Source of the DNA: Phocaeicola_A sp036804505
Lineage (GTDB): Bacteria > Bacteroidota > Bacteroidia > Bacteroidales > Bacteroidaceae
Direction: 5' to 3'
NCBI GenBank assembly: GCA_036804505.1
Contig: DAIRSI010000003.1
Span: forward strand, 62,001 to 126,000
DNA length: 64,000 bases
Both the position numbers and the translations under genes were made by a program. The stretch's first letter is position 1. The number at the start of each line of letters is the position of its first letter. Below the pieces are notes generated by a model. The model searched no databases. It was not told the DNA's origin and was given only the letters and a program-made list of their open reading frames with translations. Of the stretch, positions 28,920 through 38,539 are shown in pieces.

Positions 28920-31454
28920 ATGAAAAATAAAATTTGCAAGTTGATTTTAAGTACTTTGTTTATTACAGGTGTAGGTTTTCCGCTTCAGGCTCAACCAAAC
29001 GGAGGGCAGAATGTGGCTTATCAGGACAATACAGTAAGAATATCCATGATAACCGACGGAGTGGTACGTTTGGAATATGTACCCGACGGCAAGTTTGTGA
29101 ACGACCATTCATTCGTGGCTGTCAATCGGGATTATCCGAAGGTGAATTATCTTGTAAAGAACAGTGGAAAGAATGTGGAGATACGTACCGCAAAGATGAT
29201 TGTGAAGTATCTGAAAGGAACCGGAAAGTTTACTGCAGACAATCTCAGTATTACTTCTGTCAAAGGAAAGAACGTACAGCCTTTTGCATGGAAGCCGGGA
29301 ACTGTACAAAAGGGAAACTTGAAAGGAACATACCGCACTCTTGATGGATATGACGGTGAAATCAATGTAGGATCCAAGAAGCCGATGCCTATTGAGGATG
29401 GCTTACTCTCGACCGGGGGGTGGACTTTGATTGATGATTCCAAAAGCTTTCTTTTTGATAATTCCGAATGGCCTTGGGTCATGGAACGTCCCGAAAAGGG
29501 CACCACACAGGACTGGTATTTCATGGCTTACGGACATGACTACAAAAAGGCTTTGAAAGACTATACCGTATTTGCCGGAAAAGTTCCGTTGCCACCTCGC
29601 TATGCTTTCGGATACTGGTGGTCACGCTATTGGAGCTATTCCGACAACGAACTGCGCAATCTGGTGAATAATTTCCATACCTACAACATTCCTCTCGATG
29701 TGTTGGTAGTCGATATGGACTGGCATTATACGGAACCCGGCAAAGGAGGATGGACCGGCTATACGTGGAATCGTCGCTTGTTCCCGGATCCCGATGGATT
29801 CTTGAAATACTTGAAACAGAACAATCTTCAGATTACTCTGAATCTGCATCCTGCCGATGGCGTGGCTTCTTATGAAACACATTTCCCTGAGATGGCTCAA
29901 TGGATGGGAGTGAATAAGGATACCGTCAAAGTAATTCCTTGGCAAGGCTCCAACAAGCAGTTCATGTCCGGTTGGCTTAATACTCAACTTCGTCCGATGG
30001 AAAAGGCCGGAGTCGATTTCTGGTGGCTTGACTGGCAGCAATGGCCAAATGACAAGAAGCTGACTGACTTGAGCAATACATGGTGGATTAATTATGTAGT
30101 CTTTTCGGATATGCAGCGGAACCGGGACACTCGTCCTATGCTGTATCACCGTTGGGGAGGATTGGGTAATCATCGATATCAGATAGGTTTCTCGGGAGAT
30201 TCTTATATCAGTTGGGCTTCACTGGATTTCCAGCCTTATTATAATGTGACGGCTTCTAATGTGCTCTACGGATACTGGAGTCACGATATCGGCGGCCACA
30301 TGGGTGCTTCTCAAATCGATCCCGAGCTTTATGTGCGCTGGTTACAGTTTGGTGCACTGAGTCCGATACTTCGCACACATTCCACCAAGAATGCCGGTTT
30401 GAACAAGGAACCGTGGGTGTTCAGCGAGAAATACATGAATATTATCCGCAATACCATATTGGAACGCTATCAGTTGGCTCCGTACATCTATACCATGGCT
30501 CGCAAGACGTATGACGAAGCCTTGTCTTTGTGTCGTCCCATGTATTATGACTATCCGGAAAACCAGGAAGCTTACAGCAATCGCAACGAATATATGTTCG
30601 GTGATGACCTGTTGGTGCAACCTGTTTCGGCTCCTATGAAAGATGGGAAATCCCTTGTGAAGGTATGGTTGCCGGCCGGCAATGATTGGTATGAATGGCA
30701 GACGGGTACTTTGCTTAAAGGCGGACAGACGTTGGAACGTTCTTTCCGGATAGATGAATATCCTGTTTATGTGAAAGCCGGTTCCATTCTTCCTCTCTAT
30801 GGCAAGGATGTGAAGAATCTGCGTGGAAATGATGAAACGGTGGAAATCACTGTATTCCCCGGAGCCAAAGGCTCTTTCGATATGTATGAGGATAACGGGA
30901 ATGACAAGGACTATGCCGGTCATTTTGCTACCACTCATCTGTCATCCGAAAAGGCAGGATCTGTGCTTACAGTCAAAATAGGGGCTCGCAAGGGTACTTA
31001 CCCGGAGATGCCGGCCAATCGTCAGTTCAAGCTGAAGGTGCTGGCTTCTGCAGTTCCGGAGAAGGTAACGGCTGATGGTCAGGATGTGAAGTACGTGTAT
31101 GACGGCAATGAACTTACTTTGATTATTGATGTTCCCGAAACGGATTGCAGCAAAGAGAAAGTCATTACGGTGACCTATCCTGCAGATGCTCCGGAAGTAA
31201 CGGATGGATTGATTTCGCAGATGCGTCATGTCCGTGCTGCCGTGCTCCACTTGAAGAGTCAGAATGCAGGTGTTGTCTTGAATGAAGGCATCGGAAGTAT
31301 GGAATCCACAGGCATTGCACTCAGCTATTATCCGAATGAATTCAAACAGCGCATTGAGACCTTCCGCAAGAATTTTGCCGATTTGGACAATCTGCTGAAG
31401 GACCAGAAACTGAATGAACAGGAACTGGGAGATTTCAATCGGGCAGTGAAATAA
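28920..31454 (+). CDS. Secreted GH31 family glycosidase with C-terminal extension
   Basis: An 844-residue secreted enzyme (signal peptide to about FPLQAQ). The N-terminal galactose-mutarotase-like sandwich (about 30-210) is followed by the catalytic barrel with predicted nucleophile D371 in FWWLDWQQWP and acid/base D427 in GFSGDSYISW. DUF5110-type and further beta domains follow, then an extra helical C-terminus (about 750-844, with HVRAAVLHLKSQNAG) not seen in the other GH31 here. The WLDWQQ nucleophile context differs from the DSTEPD context of its neighbour, so the two belong to different GH31 subgroups and probably cut different alpha linkages. It has its own promoter. The exact specificity cannot be read from the sequence. 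Confidence 0.88.
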   Translation: MKNKICKLILSTLFITGVGFPLQAQPNGGQNVAYQDNTVRISMITDGVVRLEYVPDGKFVNDHSFVAVNRDYPKVNYLVKNSGKNVEIRTAKMIVKYLKGTGKFTADNLSITSVKGKNVQPFAWKPGTVQKGNLKGTYRTLDGYDGEINVGSKKPMPIEDGLLSTGGWTLIDDSKSFLFDNSEWPWVMERPEKGTTQDWYFMAYGHDYKKALKDYTVFAGKVPLPPRYAFGYWWSRYWSYSDNELRNLVNNFHTYNIPLDVLVVDMDWHYTEPGKGGWTGYTWNRRLFPDPDGFLKYLKQNNLQITLNLHPADGVASYETHFPEMAQWMGVNKDTVKVIPWQGSNKQFMSGWLNTQLRPMEKAGVDFWWLDWQQWPNDKKLTDLSNTWWINYVVFSDMQRNRDTRPMLYHRWGGLGNHRYQIGFSGDSYISWASLDFQPYYNVTASNVLYGYWSHDIGGHMGASQIDPELYVRWLQFGALSPILRTHSTKNAGLNKEPWVFSEKYMNIIRNTILERYQLAPYIYTMARKTYDEALSLCRPMYYDYPENQEAYSNRNEYMFGDDLLVQPVSAPMKDGKSLVKVWLPAGNDWYEWQTGTLLKGGQTLERSFRIDEYPVYVKAGSILPLYGKDVKNLRGNDETVEITVFPGAKGSFDMYEDNGNDKDYAGHFATTHLSSEKAGSVLTVKIGARKGTYPEMPANRQFKLKVLASAVPEKVTADGQDVKYVYDGNELTLIIDVPETDCSKEKVITVTYPADAPEVTDGLISQMRHVRAAVLHLKSQNAGVVLNEGIGSMESTGIALSYYPNEFKQRIETFRKNFADLDNLLKDQKLNEQELGDFNRAVK

Positions 31455-31458
31455 TAAA

Positions 31459-31611
31459 GACTATGTGAATGATCCACGAGACTTTGAAAAGAACAATGTG
31501 CTCTATCATTATTCGCTTTGCAACAAGGAACGAAAACTCGCAGGTATAAGAGTCTATAACTTCAAGGAAACCGAAAATATGATTGAATACGTTTCGTTAA
31601 GCGATTTCTAA
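31459..31611 (+). pseudogene. Orphan 3' gene fragment behind GH31
   Basis: A 50-codon frame without an ATG, ending in TAA at 31609-31611. It reads like real protein (start DYVNDPRDFEKNNVLYHYSL, end NMIEYVSLSDF) and has Bacteroidota-like codon use. An in-frame stop at 31447-31449 separates it from anything upstream. It looks like the surviving C-terminus of a deleted gene; I do not recognise the family. A GTG at 31465 could in principle start a tiny protein. Confidence 0.4.
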
Positions 31612-31641
31612 TCCCATTGCTTATTCATATTCAGAATGAAG

Positions 31642-31673
31642 AATCCCGATTGCAAGAAAACAGTCGGGATTTT
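31642..31673 (+). terminator. Weak terminator-like hairpin
   Basis: AATCCCGA (31642-31649) pairs with TCGGGATT (31664-31671), followed by only a short T run. It could end the GH31 transcript or the former gene whose fragment precedes it. Confidence 0.5.
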
Positions 31674-31750
31674 CCATTATAGAGGTAAATTTTTTTTGAT
31701 GGTAATGGAATAATGTTTGTAAAACGTCCGATGGTATCAAAAATAATACC

Positions 31751-31758
31751 TATCTTTG
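31751..31758 (+). promoter_or_regulatory. -7 box upstream of the DUF4160/DUF2442 pair
   Basis: TATCTTTG is a perfect TAnnTTTG box 24 bp before ATG 31783. No good -33 box is seen at the expected distance. Confidence 0.5.
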
Positions 31759-31782
31759 CACACACAATAAGATTAAATACAC

Positions 31783-32022
31783 ATGCCGGAAATATTTCGA
31801 TTCTTTGGTTTTTCGTTCTTCTTTTATAGCAAGGAGCATGAGCCCATTCATGTTCACGTTGAAGGGGAAGAAGGATTCGCAGAATACGATTATACGGAAA
31901 CAGGCTTTGAATTGCGGGAAAGCAAAGGTCTCAAAGCCAGCAGTCTGAAAAAAATCAAGATGGTTATCGACGAAAACCAAGACATCATTGTTTCTCGTTG
32001 GAATGAGTATTTTAACAAATAA
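31783..32022 (+). CDS. DUF4160 domain protein
   Basis: A 79-residue protein of the small DUF4160 family, recognised from the start MPEIFRFFGFSFFFYSKEH, the EPIHVHVEG motif and the C-terminal helix with a conserved W. Its function is not established. Genes of this family are commonly paired with DUF2442 genes in a toxin-antitoxin-like arrangement, which is the case here: its stop codon overlaps the first possible start of the next gene by one base. No signal peptide or membrane segment is seen. Confidence 0.85.
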   Translation: MPEIFRFFGFSFFFYSKEHEPIHVHVEGEEGFAEYDYTETGFELRESKGLKASSLKKIKMVIDENQDIIVSRWNEYFNK

Positions 32023-32036
32023 TGGAGGATATAATT

Positions 32037-32444
32037 ATGACTATCAAGAAAATCTGGTTCGACAATGATTACATTTATGGTGAGGATGAGAATGGCAAAA
32101 CGCTCAAACAATCACTTATATGGTATCCTCGATTGAAAGAAGCTTCGGATGAAGAACGTCAAAATTATCGGGTTGGTTATGACGGACTTCACTGGCGGTC
32201 TTTGGATGAAGATGTAAGCTTTGAAAGCTTTGAGTATGACGATGCCGAGCCAACCCCTTTGCAGAAGTTCTTTCTTACTCACAAAGAACTGAATGTTGCT
32301 GAATTTGCCAAGCATATTGGTATCAATGCCAGTTTGCTCAGAAATTACATCAATGGTTTCAAAAAGCCATCAAAAGCGCGTGAGCAGGAAATTTTACAGC
32401 ATATTCATACGCTTGGAGCTGCACTAACTGCTACATCCTTTTAA
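32037..32444 (+). CDS. DUF2442 protein with C-terminal helix-turn-helix
   Basis: A 135-residue protein. ATG 32037 is preferred over 32022 because MTIKKIWFDNDYIYGE is the usual family start and GGAGG lies 8 bp before it. The N-terminal DUF2442 domain (about 1-75) carries the landmarks YPRLKEASDEERQNYR and LDEDVSFESF. The C-terminus (about 78-135) is an XRE-like HTH (LNVAEFAKHIGINASLLRNY). A DNA-binding domain on the second gene of such a pair suggests that it represses its own operon, as antitoxins do. This is inference from architecture and pairing. Confidence 0.85.
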   Translation: MTIKKIWFDNDYIYGEDENGKTLKQSLIWYPRLKEASDEERQNYRVGYDGLHWRSLDEDVSFESFEYDDAEPTPLQKFFLTHKELNVAEFAKHIGINASLLRNYINGFKKPSKAREQEILQHIHTLGAALTATSF

Positions 32445-32535
32445 TTCGAAGATTCAGCGAGTACGAGCAAAAGCACTGCCAAATGTTGGTACACTCAAGA
32501 GAGGACTCGTATTTCAACTGAAGCCATCAGCAATA

Positions 32536-34989
32536 CTATTCAGAGAGAGTGTATTCTCCGGCTTCTTCGGTAACGACTTTCTGAAGTTCTTCCAGAGTCA
32601 GTTCCTTGCCGGTGAACTCCACCGTTGCAACAGCAGGTTCAAGAGTGACTGATGCCTTGACTCCTTCTATGCTATTGAGGGCTTTTTCTACATGCATGCG
32701 GCAATGATTGCACATCATGCCTTCTACTTTGAATTCTTTTTTCATGAGTTTTTTATTTGTTAGTTCTTCAATGGATTTCATTTCCAGTCTTTTCCGCTTC
32801 AATCTCAAACTATTGGTCACTACACTCACGCTGCTGAATGCCATAGCGGCTCCACCAATCATGGGATTCAACAGAAAACCATTGATAGGGTAGAAGACTC
32901 CGGCTGCAACGGGAACTCCTATCAAGTTGTAGATGAATGCCCAAAAAAGATTTTCGTGAATGGTGCGAATCGTGAGCTGAGACAGACGGATGGCCTCGGG
33001 TATCTTCATCAAATCTGAAGACAGAATGGTTATCATGGCAGTATCCATGGCAATGTCACTTCCTTTGCCCATGGCAATGCTGAGGTCGGCTTGAGCCAGT
33101 GCGGCACTGTCATTGATTCCGTCACCAACCATGGCAACTTTCTTTCCATCATTCTGCAGTTTCTTTATGAACAGTGCCTTGTCCTGAGGAAGAATGCCTG
33201 CCTGATATTTTTCTATACCCGCCCTTTCGGCGATTTCTTTTGCCGATTGTACATTGTCTCCTGTAAGCATGTGCACGGTGATTCCCATTTTTTTCAGCAT
33301 GGATACGGCCTGCGTTGAGGTCTCTTTGATTTGGTCGGTTATGGCTATAGCTGCAAGAGCCTTTTCTGCATTGGCAAACCATATCACAGTCATGGCTTCT
33401 TTCTCCCACGCTTCGGCTTTTTTCAACATATTTTCGTCAATCAAGATATGGTTCTCCTGCAGCAATTCTTTTTTCCCTGCATAATAGTTCCAACCTCCTT
33501 TGTTTCCTGTTATTCCTTTTCCGGGGATATTCCGGAAAGCTTCGATAGAAGTTATTCGGTTATTTTCCAGATCTTTTACGACGGCTTCTGCCAAAGGATG
33601 CTCCGACAGCTTTTCCATGCTCAGAAGAATATCCTTCAGTTCGGGAGTTTCTTCCAGCCATATTTTTTTTGCCACTTGGGGACGTCCTTCCGTGACGGTC
33701 CCTGTCTTATCGAGAACGACCGTATCTATTTTTCTTGCAACTTCCAGACTTGTAGCGTCTTTAACCAAAATTCCTTGTTCCGCTCCTTTCCCGATACCTA
33801 CGATGATAGCGGTAGGAGTGGCCAGTCCCAAGGCGCATGGACATGCAATGATAAGTACGGTGACCATGGCCAGTAATCCGTGAGTGAAGCCATCGACCGG
33901 ATCAAGAAGCAACCAAAGGATGAAGGATAGTATGGCAATGCCTATGATGATCGGAACAAAGATTCCGGCAACTTTGTCTACAAGCTTTTGTACGGGTGCC
34001 TTGCTTCCTTGTGCGTCTTGCACCATGTGGATAATTTGGGCGAGCATGGTGTCAGAACCGGTTTTGTCAGCCTTGAAGCGGAAAGCTCCTTTCTGATTGA
34101 TGGTTCCGGCGAACACTTTCTCATCTTTTTGCTTGAAAACGGCTACGGGTTCTCCGCTGAGCATGCTTTCGTCTACGTAAGATTCTCCGTCGGTAACCGT
34201 GCCGTCAACAGCGATTCGTTCTCCCGGCTTTACTGCAATGATGTCTCCCGCTACGGCTTGTTCTATGGCAATGGTCTTTTCTCCGGCTTCCGTGATGACG
34301 GTCACCGTCTTGGGTTGCAAACCCATAAGTTTTTTGATGGCCGTGGACGTTTTTTGTTTGGCACGTTCTTCCAGTGTTCTTCCCAAAAGGATGAAGGCGA
34401 TGATTCCGGCTGCAGCATCAAAATACACGTGTGCTTCGATGCCTCTGGAAATCCAGATATCCGGAAAAAGCAGATTGAAAACACTGAACAGATAAGCAAT
34501 GCCTGTACTGTTGGCAACAAGTGTATCCATATTGCTTGCCCCATGCAAAAGCTGTTTCCATGCATTGATATAGAAAGATCGGCCGAAATCAAAAACGACA
34601 ATGGTGGAGAGTGCCCATAGCACGTATTTCAGATAAGGTACATCCATCAGCCACATACTGATTATCATAATGGGGACAGCCAGTGTGATAGCTCCAATCG
34701 TTTGTCTTTTCAACGTACGGTATTTCTTTTCATGCTCTTGTTCCACCAGGTCGTCGGTTCCTTCGTCGTTGCCGATAATTAGATCATAACCTGCATTTTG
34801 TACGGCGGTCTTCAAACTGTCTGCAGAACATTTGCTTGGATCGAATACCACTTGAGCTGTGGATGCAGCATAGTTTACACTTGCTTCCACAACACCTTCC
34901 TGATGATTCAATACCTTATAGACCCTTGCTGCGCAGGAAGCACAGCTCATCCCTACAATGGGGAAAATTTCTTTTGTTTCCTTTTTCAT
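32536..34989 (-). CDS. copA: Copper-translocating P-type ATPase (CopA) with C-terminal CopZ-like domain
   Basis: A P1B-type ATPase of 817 residues from ATG 34989; the longer start at 35013 adds only MAYQNEIK. An N-terminal metal-binding domain (GMSCASCA) precedes membrane helices. The transport motif CPC lies near residue 382, the phosphorylated D427 in LDKTGT, and TGDN and GDGINDS complete the nucleotide domain. These are the marks of a Cu+ exporter. The last 69 residues form a second HMA domain (VEGMMCNHCRMHVEKAL). They begin with an internal Met (32745) preceded by an A-rich stretch like a Bacteroidota initiation site, so a separate chaperone could also be made. It lies 41 bp behind the GH38 gene on the same strand. 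Confidence 0.93.
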   Translation of the reverse strand: MKKETKEIFPIVGMSCASCAARVYKVLNHQEGVVEASVNYAASTAQVVFDPSKCSADSLKTAVQNAGYDLIIGNDEGTDDLVEQEHEKKYRTLKRQTIGAITLAVPIMIISMWLMDVPYLKYVLWALSTIVVFDFGRSFYINAWKQLLHGASNMDTLVANSTGIAYLFSVFNLLFPDIWISRGIEAHVYFDAAAGIIAFILLGRTLEERAKQKTSTAIKKLMGLQPKTVTVITEAGEKTIAIEQAVAGDIIAVKPGERIAVDGTVTDGESYVDESMLSGEPVAVFKQKDEKVFAGTINQKGAFRFKADKTGSDTMLAQIIHMVQDAQGSKAPVQKLVDKVAGIFVPIIIGIAILSFILWLLLDPVDGFTHGLLAMVTVLIIACPCALGLATPTAIIVGIGKGAEQGILVKDATSLEVARKIDTVVLDKTGTVTEGRPQVAKKIWLEETPELKDILLSMEKLSEHPLAEAVVKDLENNRITSIEAFRNIPGKGITGNKGGWNYYAGKKELLQENHILIDENMLKKAEAWEKEAMTVIWFANAEKALAAIAITDQIKETSTQAVSMLKKMGITVHMLTGDNVQSAKEIAERAGIEKYQAGILPQDKALFIKKLQNDGKKVAMVGDGINDSAALAQADLSIAMGKGSDIAMDTAMITILSSDLMKIPEAIRLSQLTIRTIHENLFWAFIYNLIGVPVAAGVFYPINGFLLNPMIGGAAMAFSSVSVVTNSLRLKRKRLEMKSIEELTNKKLMKKEFKVEGMMCNHCRMHVEKALNSIEGVKASVTLEPAVATVEFTGKELTLEELQKVVTEEAGEYTLSE

Positions 34990-35029
34990 CTTTATCTCAT
35001 TCTGATAAGCCAAAAACTATTCGTTTGCA

Positions 35030-38000
35030 TCAACGTATGCTCACCTGATGTGCATAGTTGAAATCCTCGTATAAAGGTTGTGTGCAAACGGTCTTTGCTA
35101 TATTTTCTTGAACAGCGGAAATGGCAAACACGCGAATGGACTCATCGTCGGGTAGCGTGATGCTTTTCGTGTTTTTAGGAATATTTATTCTATACCTATA
35201 TATATAACTGTATTGATATGCCAGATTCTCCGAAGGATATGCCGAATGTCCATGAGAAGCAAACCAGGCAATGTCGGCTTTCTTCACAAAAGGTGAACTG
35301 ATACTTTCCACAGTCGTTTCGTCCTTCATGAAATTACGGTTATAGTATTGACCTATATATCCCGTCCATTTCTGAATGGGCAGAACAATAGATTTTTCGT
35401 TGACTTTGAAAGTACCGTTCACATCTTCCTTTGCAGCTGCCAAAAGATAGACAGCCGTAAAATCTCCTTTGGGTAGAGCTATCGTTTGCCCTTTACAACT
35501 AAGGGCATTGTTCTGCTCGTCGTTCCTGCTGCCCATCTTGAAGTATATGCCGTTACTTGTTATTGTATCGGACATTAATTCGGCCGGCATGGTGTAATGG
35601 CCATCCATACTTCCGTCGTCTCTGTTAGTATCGTAGCTGAAAACATCCGCGTTGTATGGCAGGTCAACGGAGATTTGTTCGGCAACTTCTGTACAGTGGG
35701 TATGCTTTTCCAGTTTGACTGCATAAGATTTAATGGCGTAATGAGATAGGTCGAAAGTCAATTGATGTCCTGTGAAATGGGCATTTCCTATACGTTCTTC
35801 CTGTCCGTTCACCTCATAAGCATCAGCTATGTCATTACAGAAATTCAGAGAGATGCTTTGTGCATCCTTGCCCAGCAGTTCGTTGACACGGACAAGGTAG
35901 TAGTCGGAATCTTCCATTTTCTTAAATGCCATCAGTCCGATTTGTGGGGAGCTGATAGAGAGAAAAGACATGGATTTTCCCTGATGACCTTTATGCTTGA
36001 CGGTTTCGAAAGCGATGGCCGGTTGATTAAGGATGCTTCCTTGCCAGGGGGTCAAGCCTTCACGCCAGTCACCTTGATGTGCATAAATGCCATATTTGAA
36101 CTCATGAACTCCCCAATCCTGCGTTTTTTGAACTACGTATCGTTTGTTAACCTTCGGACTATAGACCAACGTCAGATGTATGTTGCTTGAATCGGGCTTG
36201 TCGGATCCATACTTGCAATCTTCGAGTATAGAGACGCCGAAAGTACCCGACTTGTCTGTTTGATCAAACCAAAGTTTTGAAGGTACTTCAAATTTCTTTT
36301 CATTGTTTATATTTCTCTCAATGGTGCCAACGCCCATGTTGTAAGTCGTCATGTCGTTGAGAGCTGTCAATGGGAAAGCTGCTTTCAGATCAAGTCCGGA
36401 CGACTGCCAATCGAGATTGTTCTCTACGATGAGGCGTTTGCCTGATTCTCCGCTCGACAGACTCAACACTTGGGTGATGGTTGAATTCTCACCCTCCCGT
36501 TTCACTTCCAGAGCTATACGAACAGGACCATTTTCAACGATACGGGTAGAAACATTCTTGTCGATATGAGAATAGACTGGCTTTTGTCTTTCACTCCAAT
36601 TCATGTTCCAAGCAGGCCATTCTTCCGATTTTTCTGATAGGAGATCCAGCGTGGCAGGTTGAGACAAGAGCTGACGTTTGCCAATCTTGTCATATAAGCC
36701 CGATATATTGCCTTTTGCATCAATCTCTACCTTGTAATACTCATTTTCCAGAGAATGAGCTGTAATCTTTAATTTGCTGTTTTTGCTAACCGGCTCATTA
36801 ACTTCGCGAACATCAAAAACAGCCATCCCTACCGAAGGTAACTTTGCCGGAAAAATGAATCTGACGGTATTACCTTTCTTTTCTATAATCTGAGCAGGAA
36901 CTTCTTCACCTGTAGGATAGGCGACGGTGAGAGCTTCGGGAGCTTGATTGAAAGTCAGTTGTGATGTGACAATATCTTCGCGTTCGATGGCCAGCGGGTT
37001 ATAAACCACAACCGGTGTACCCTTAACCATCGTATTCAGGTTATAGGCAACAGTCTTGGCGGAATGACGAAGTACATCGGCGAAATTGTTGGCTGCAATA
37101 AACTCGTTGTTCCATGAATATTCGTATGCCTTGGGAATGGACGTACCTGGCAAAATATCATGAAACTGACTGGCCAGTACCAATTCCCATGCATCATTCA
37201 ATTTCCGGATAGGATAGGGATCGTTACACCCCCAGTCGGCCATGACAGCCAACTGTTCGGCTGCTTGTGCCAGAAATTCGTTCTTGCGGTTCATCTTCTT
37301 CATAAAAGCTTGTGAAGTTATAGAACCTGCGCTATGTTCTGTCAAAAGTAAATCACCGGTGTAAACAGGCAGTTGCTTTTTTATCTCGGGAGTGATATCT
37401 TTGAACATTTGGTCGGAAGATGTCAGTACTACCTTGAACTTACTATTGGAATTGGATAGACAAGCTTCCGCCTTGCGTGCATCACTTTCACGAGGTGCTC
37501 CGCCTTGGTCACCTACACCATAATACATGTAGTCGAAAGCGTAGCCGGATTTTGCTTTGTCATCAGACAATCGTTTGTTCCATTTTTCATCCGTATCCAA
37601 ATGGGCCGGAAAGCGACTTGTATAGGATCCCGGGTTTAGAGCAGAAACCAACCCGCTACCATCGGGCCCGTACCAAACGCCTACATTGAAAGGAACGCCC
37701 ACGGCCGAACCCCAAGACAGCTTCTGGGTAGAAAAGCCTTTAAGACCGGCATAACTCAGTAATGTCGGCAGACAAGCTGGAAATCCGAAACAGTCGGGTA
37801 GCAGATAATCTGCACTGACTTTTCCAAATTCCTTTTTGAAAAAATGATTCCCATACAATATTTGGCGGATGACCGATTCGGGCGAAGAAACGACTGCTTC
37901 TGCCTCATCTACGGAAGATCCTGCTACATACCAACGACCGGCATCAATATATTTTTTAACCTGCACGTATAAATCGGGATAGTACTCTTTCATCAGATGA

Positions 38001-38269
38001 TAGCGATAGGATCCTGTAAAACTGAATACATAATCAGGATATCTGTCGAAGAGATAGAAGTTCTCCGTCATAGTATTCTTGATATACTTGTTGATAGATG
38101 CCGGATAATCCCAGTTCCATTGGGTATCCAAATGTGAGTAACCGATAGAATACAAAACTCTATCCTTGCTGATATCATAATGCATTTTATCCGGAACGGA
38201 CTGAGCTTGTGCCAGTCCTAAACACGCAGCCGCATTCAATAATAATAAAAATAATCTTGCTTTTCTCAT
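35030..38269 (-). CDS. Secreted GH38 alpha-mannosidase
   Basis: A 1079-residue protein with signal peptide MRKARLFLLLLNAAACLGLAQAQS. The N-terminal GH38 catalytic domain includes the zinc-binding SHLDTQWNWDYP (near 45) and the nucleophile D159 in LLPDCFGFP. The middle three-helix region (about 300-400) includes ASQFHDILPGTS, a conserved family motif. Large beta domains fill the rest. GH38 enzymes remove alpha-mannose from N-glycans and related glycans, so this enzyme points to mannose-containing substrates and not to the hemicellulose-type set on the left. It has its own promoter and a CRP-like dyad upstream. copA follows on the same strand. Confidence 0.93.
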   Translation of the reverse strand: MRKARLFLLLLNAAACLGLAQAQSVPDKMHYDISKDRVLYSIGYSHLDTQWNWDYPASINKYIKNTMTENFYLFDRYPDYVFSFTGSYRYHLMKEYYPDLYVQVKKYIDAGRWYVAGSSVDEAEAVVSSPESVIRQILYGNHFFKKEFGKVSADYLLPDCFGFPACLPTLLSYAGLKGFSTQKLSWGSAVGVPFNVGVWYGPDGSGLVSALNPGSYTSRFPAHLDTDEKWNKRLSDDKAKSGYAFDYMYYGVGDQGGAPRESDARKAEACLSNSNSKFKVVLTSSDQMFKDITPEIKKQLPVYTGDLLLTEHSAGSITSQAFMKKMNRKNEFLAQAAEQLAVMADWGCNDPYPIRKLNDAWELVLASQFHDILPGTSIPKAYEYSWNNEFIAANNFADVLRHSAKTVAYNLNTMVKGTPVVVYNPLAIEREDIVTSQLTFNQAPEALTVAYPTGEEVPAQIIEKKGNTVRFIFPAKLPSVGMAVFDVREVNEPVSKNSKLKITAHSLENEYYKVEIDAKGNISGLYDKIGKRQLLSQPATLDLLSEKSEEWPAWNMNWSERQKPVYSHIDKNVSTRIVENGPVRIALEVKREGENSTITQVLSLSSGESGKRLIVENNLDWQSSGLDLKAAFPLTALNDMTTYNMGVGTIERNINNEKKFEVPSKLWFDQTDKSGTFGVSILEDCKYGSDKPDSSNIHLTLVYSPKVNKRYVVQKTQDWGVHEFKYGIYAHQGDWREGLTPWQGSILNQPAIAFETVKHKGHQGKSMSFLSISSPQIGLMAFKKMEDSDYYLVRVNELLGKDAQSISLNFCNDIADAYEVNGQEERIGNAHFTGHQLTFDLSHYAIKSYAVKLEKHTHCTEVAEQISVDLPYNADVFSYDTNRDDGSMDGHYTMPAELMSDTITSNGIYFKMGSRNDEQNNALSCKGQTIALPKGDFTAVYLLAAAKEDVNGTFKVNEKSIVLPIQKWTGYIGQYYNRNFMKDETTVESISSPFVKKADIAWFASHGHSAYPSENLAYQYSYIYRYRINIPKNTKSITLPDDESIRVFAISAVQENIAKTVCTQPLYEDFNYAHQVSIR

Positions 38270-38313
38270 GATACTTAATTATTCATAGGTTCCGATTTAC
38301 TGTTCAAGTATAT

Positions 38314-38321
38314 CAAAAATA
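38314..38321 (-). promoter_or_regulatory. -7 box of the GH38 gene
   Basis: The minus strand reads TATTTTTG, a perfect TAnnTTTG match, 45 bp before the start codon. No -33 TTTG is seen at 20 bp, which suggests that an activator is needed. Confidence 0.45.
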
Positions 38322-38360
38322 ATTGAGAAAACCATATTTTCATCTAATTATTTTGTACGA

Positions 38361-38376
38361 TGTGATATTTGTCACT
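38361..38376. promoter_or_regulatory. CRP/FNR-like dyad upstream of GH38
   Basis: TGTGA-N6-TCACT matches the classic CRP/FNR-family palindrome TGTGA-N6-TCACA at nine of ten positions. It is centred about 50 bp upstream of the GH38 -7 box, a typical activator position. Confidence 0.4.
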
Positions 38377-38520
38377 TCCTAAAACGTTTGCCACAAGATT
38401 TAATCAAGTGTGTAACGAAATGTGTAACAAATAGGTTGATTTTAACGTACAAAAAAATACAACAAAGTTACATAAATTCCTTAATCCGGTTATTTATAGC
38501 ACTTTGTTGTATTTTTAAAA

Positions 38521-38533
38521 CTCTCTATAAGTC
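38521..38533. repeat. 3' trailer arm of a pre-tmRNA stem
   Basis: CTCTCTATAAGTC here is the exact reverse complement of GACTTATAGAGAG at 38946-38958, on the other side of the tmRNA gene. In the precursor RNA the 5' leader and the 3' trailer would pair over 13 bp. The trailer strand then runs into TTTT. Confidence 0.7.
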
Positions 38534-38539
38534 AATTCG

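Noticed and set aside
32445..32535. A possible coding remnant (frame reading RVRAKALPNVGTLKRGL) between the DUF2442 gene and copA
   Set aside because: Too short, without a start, and the frame continues only as the antisense shadow of copA.
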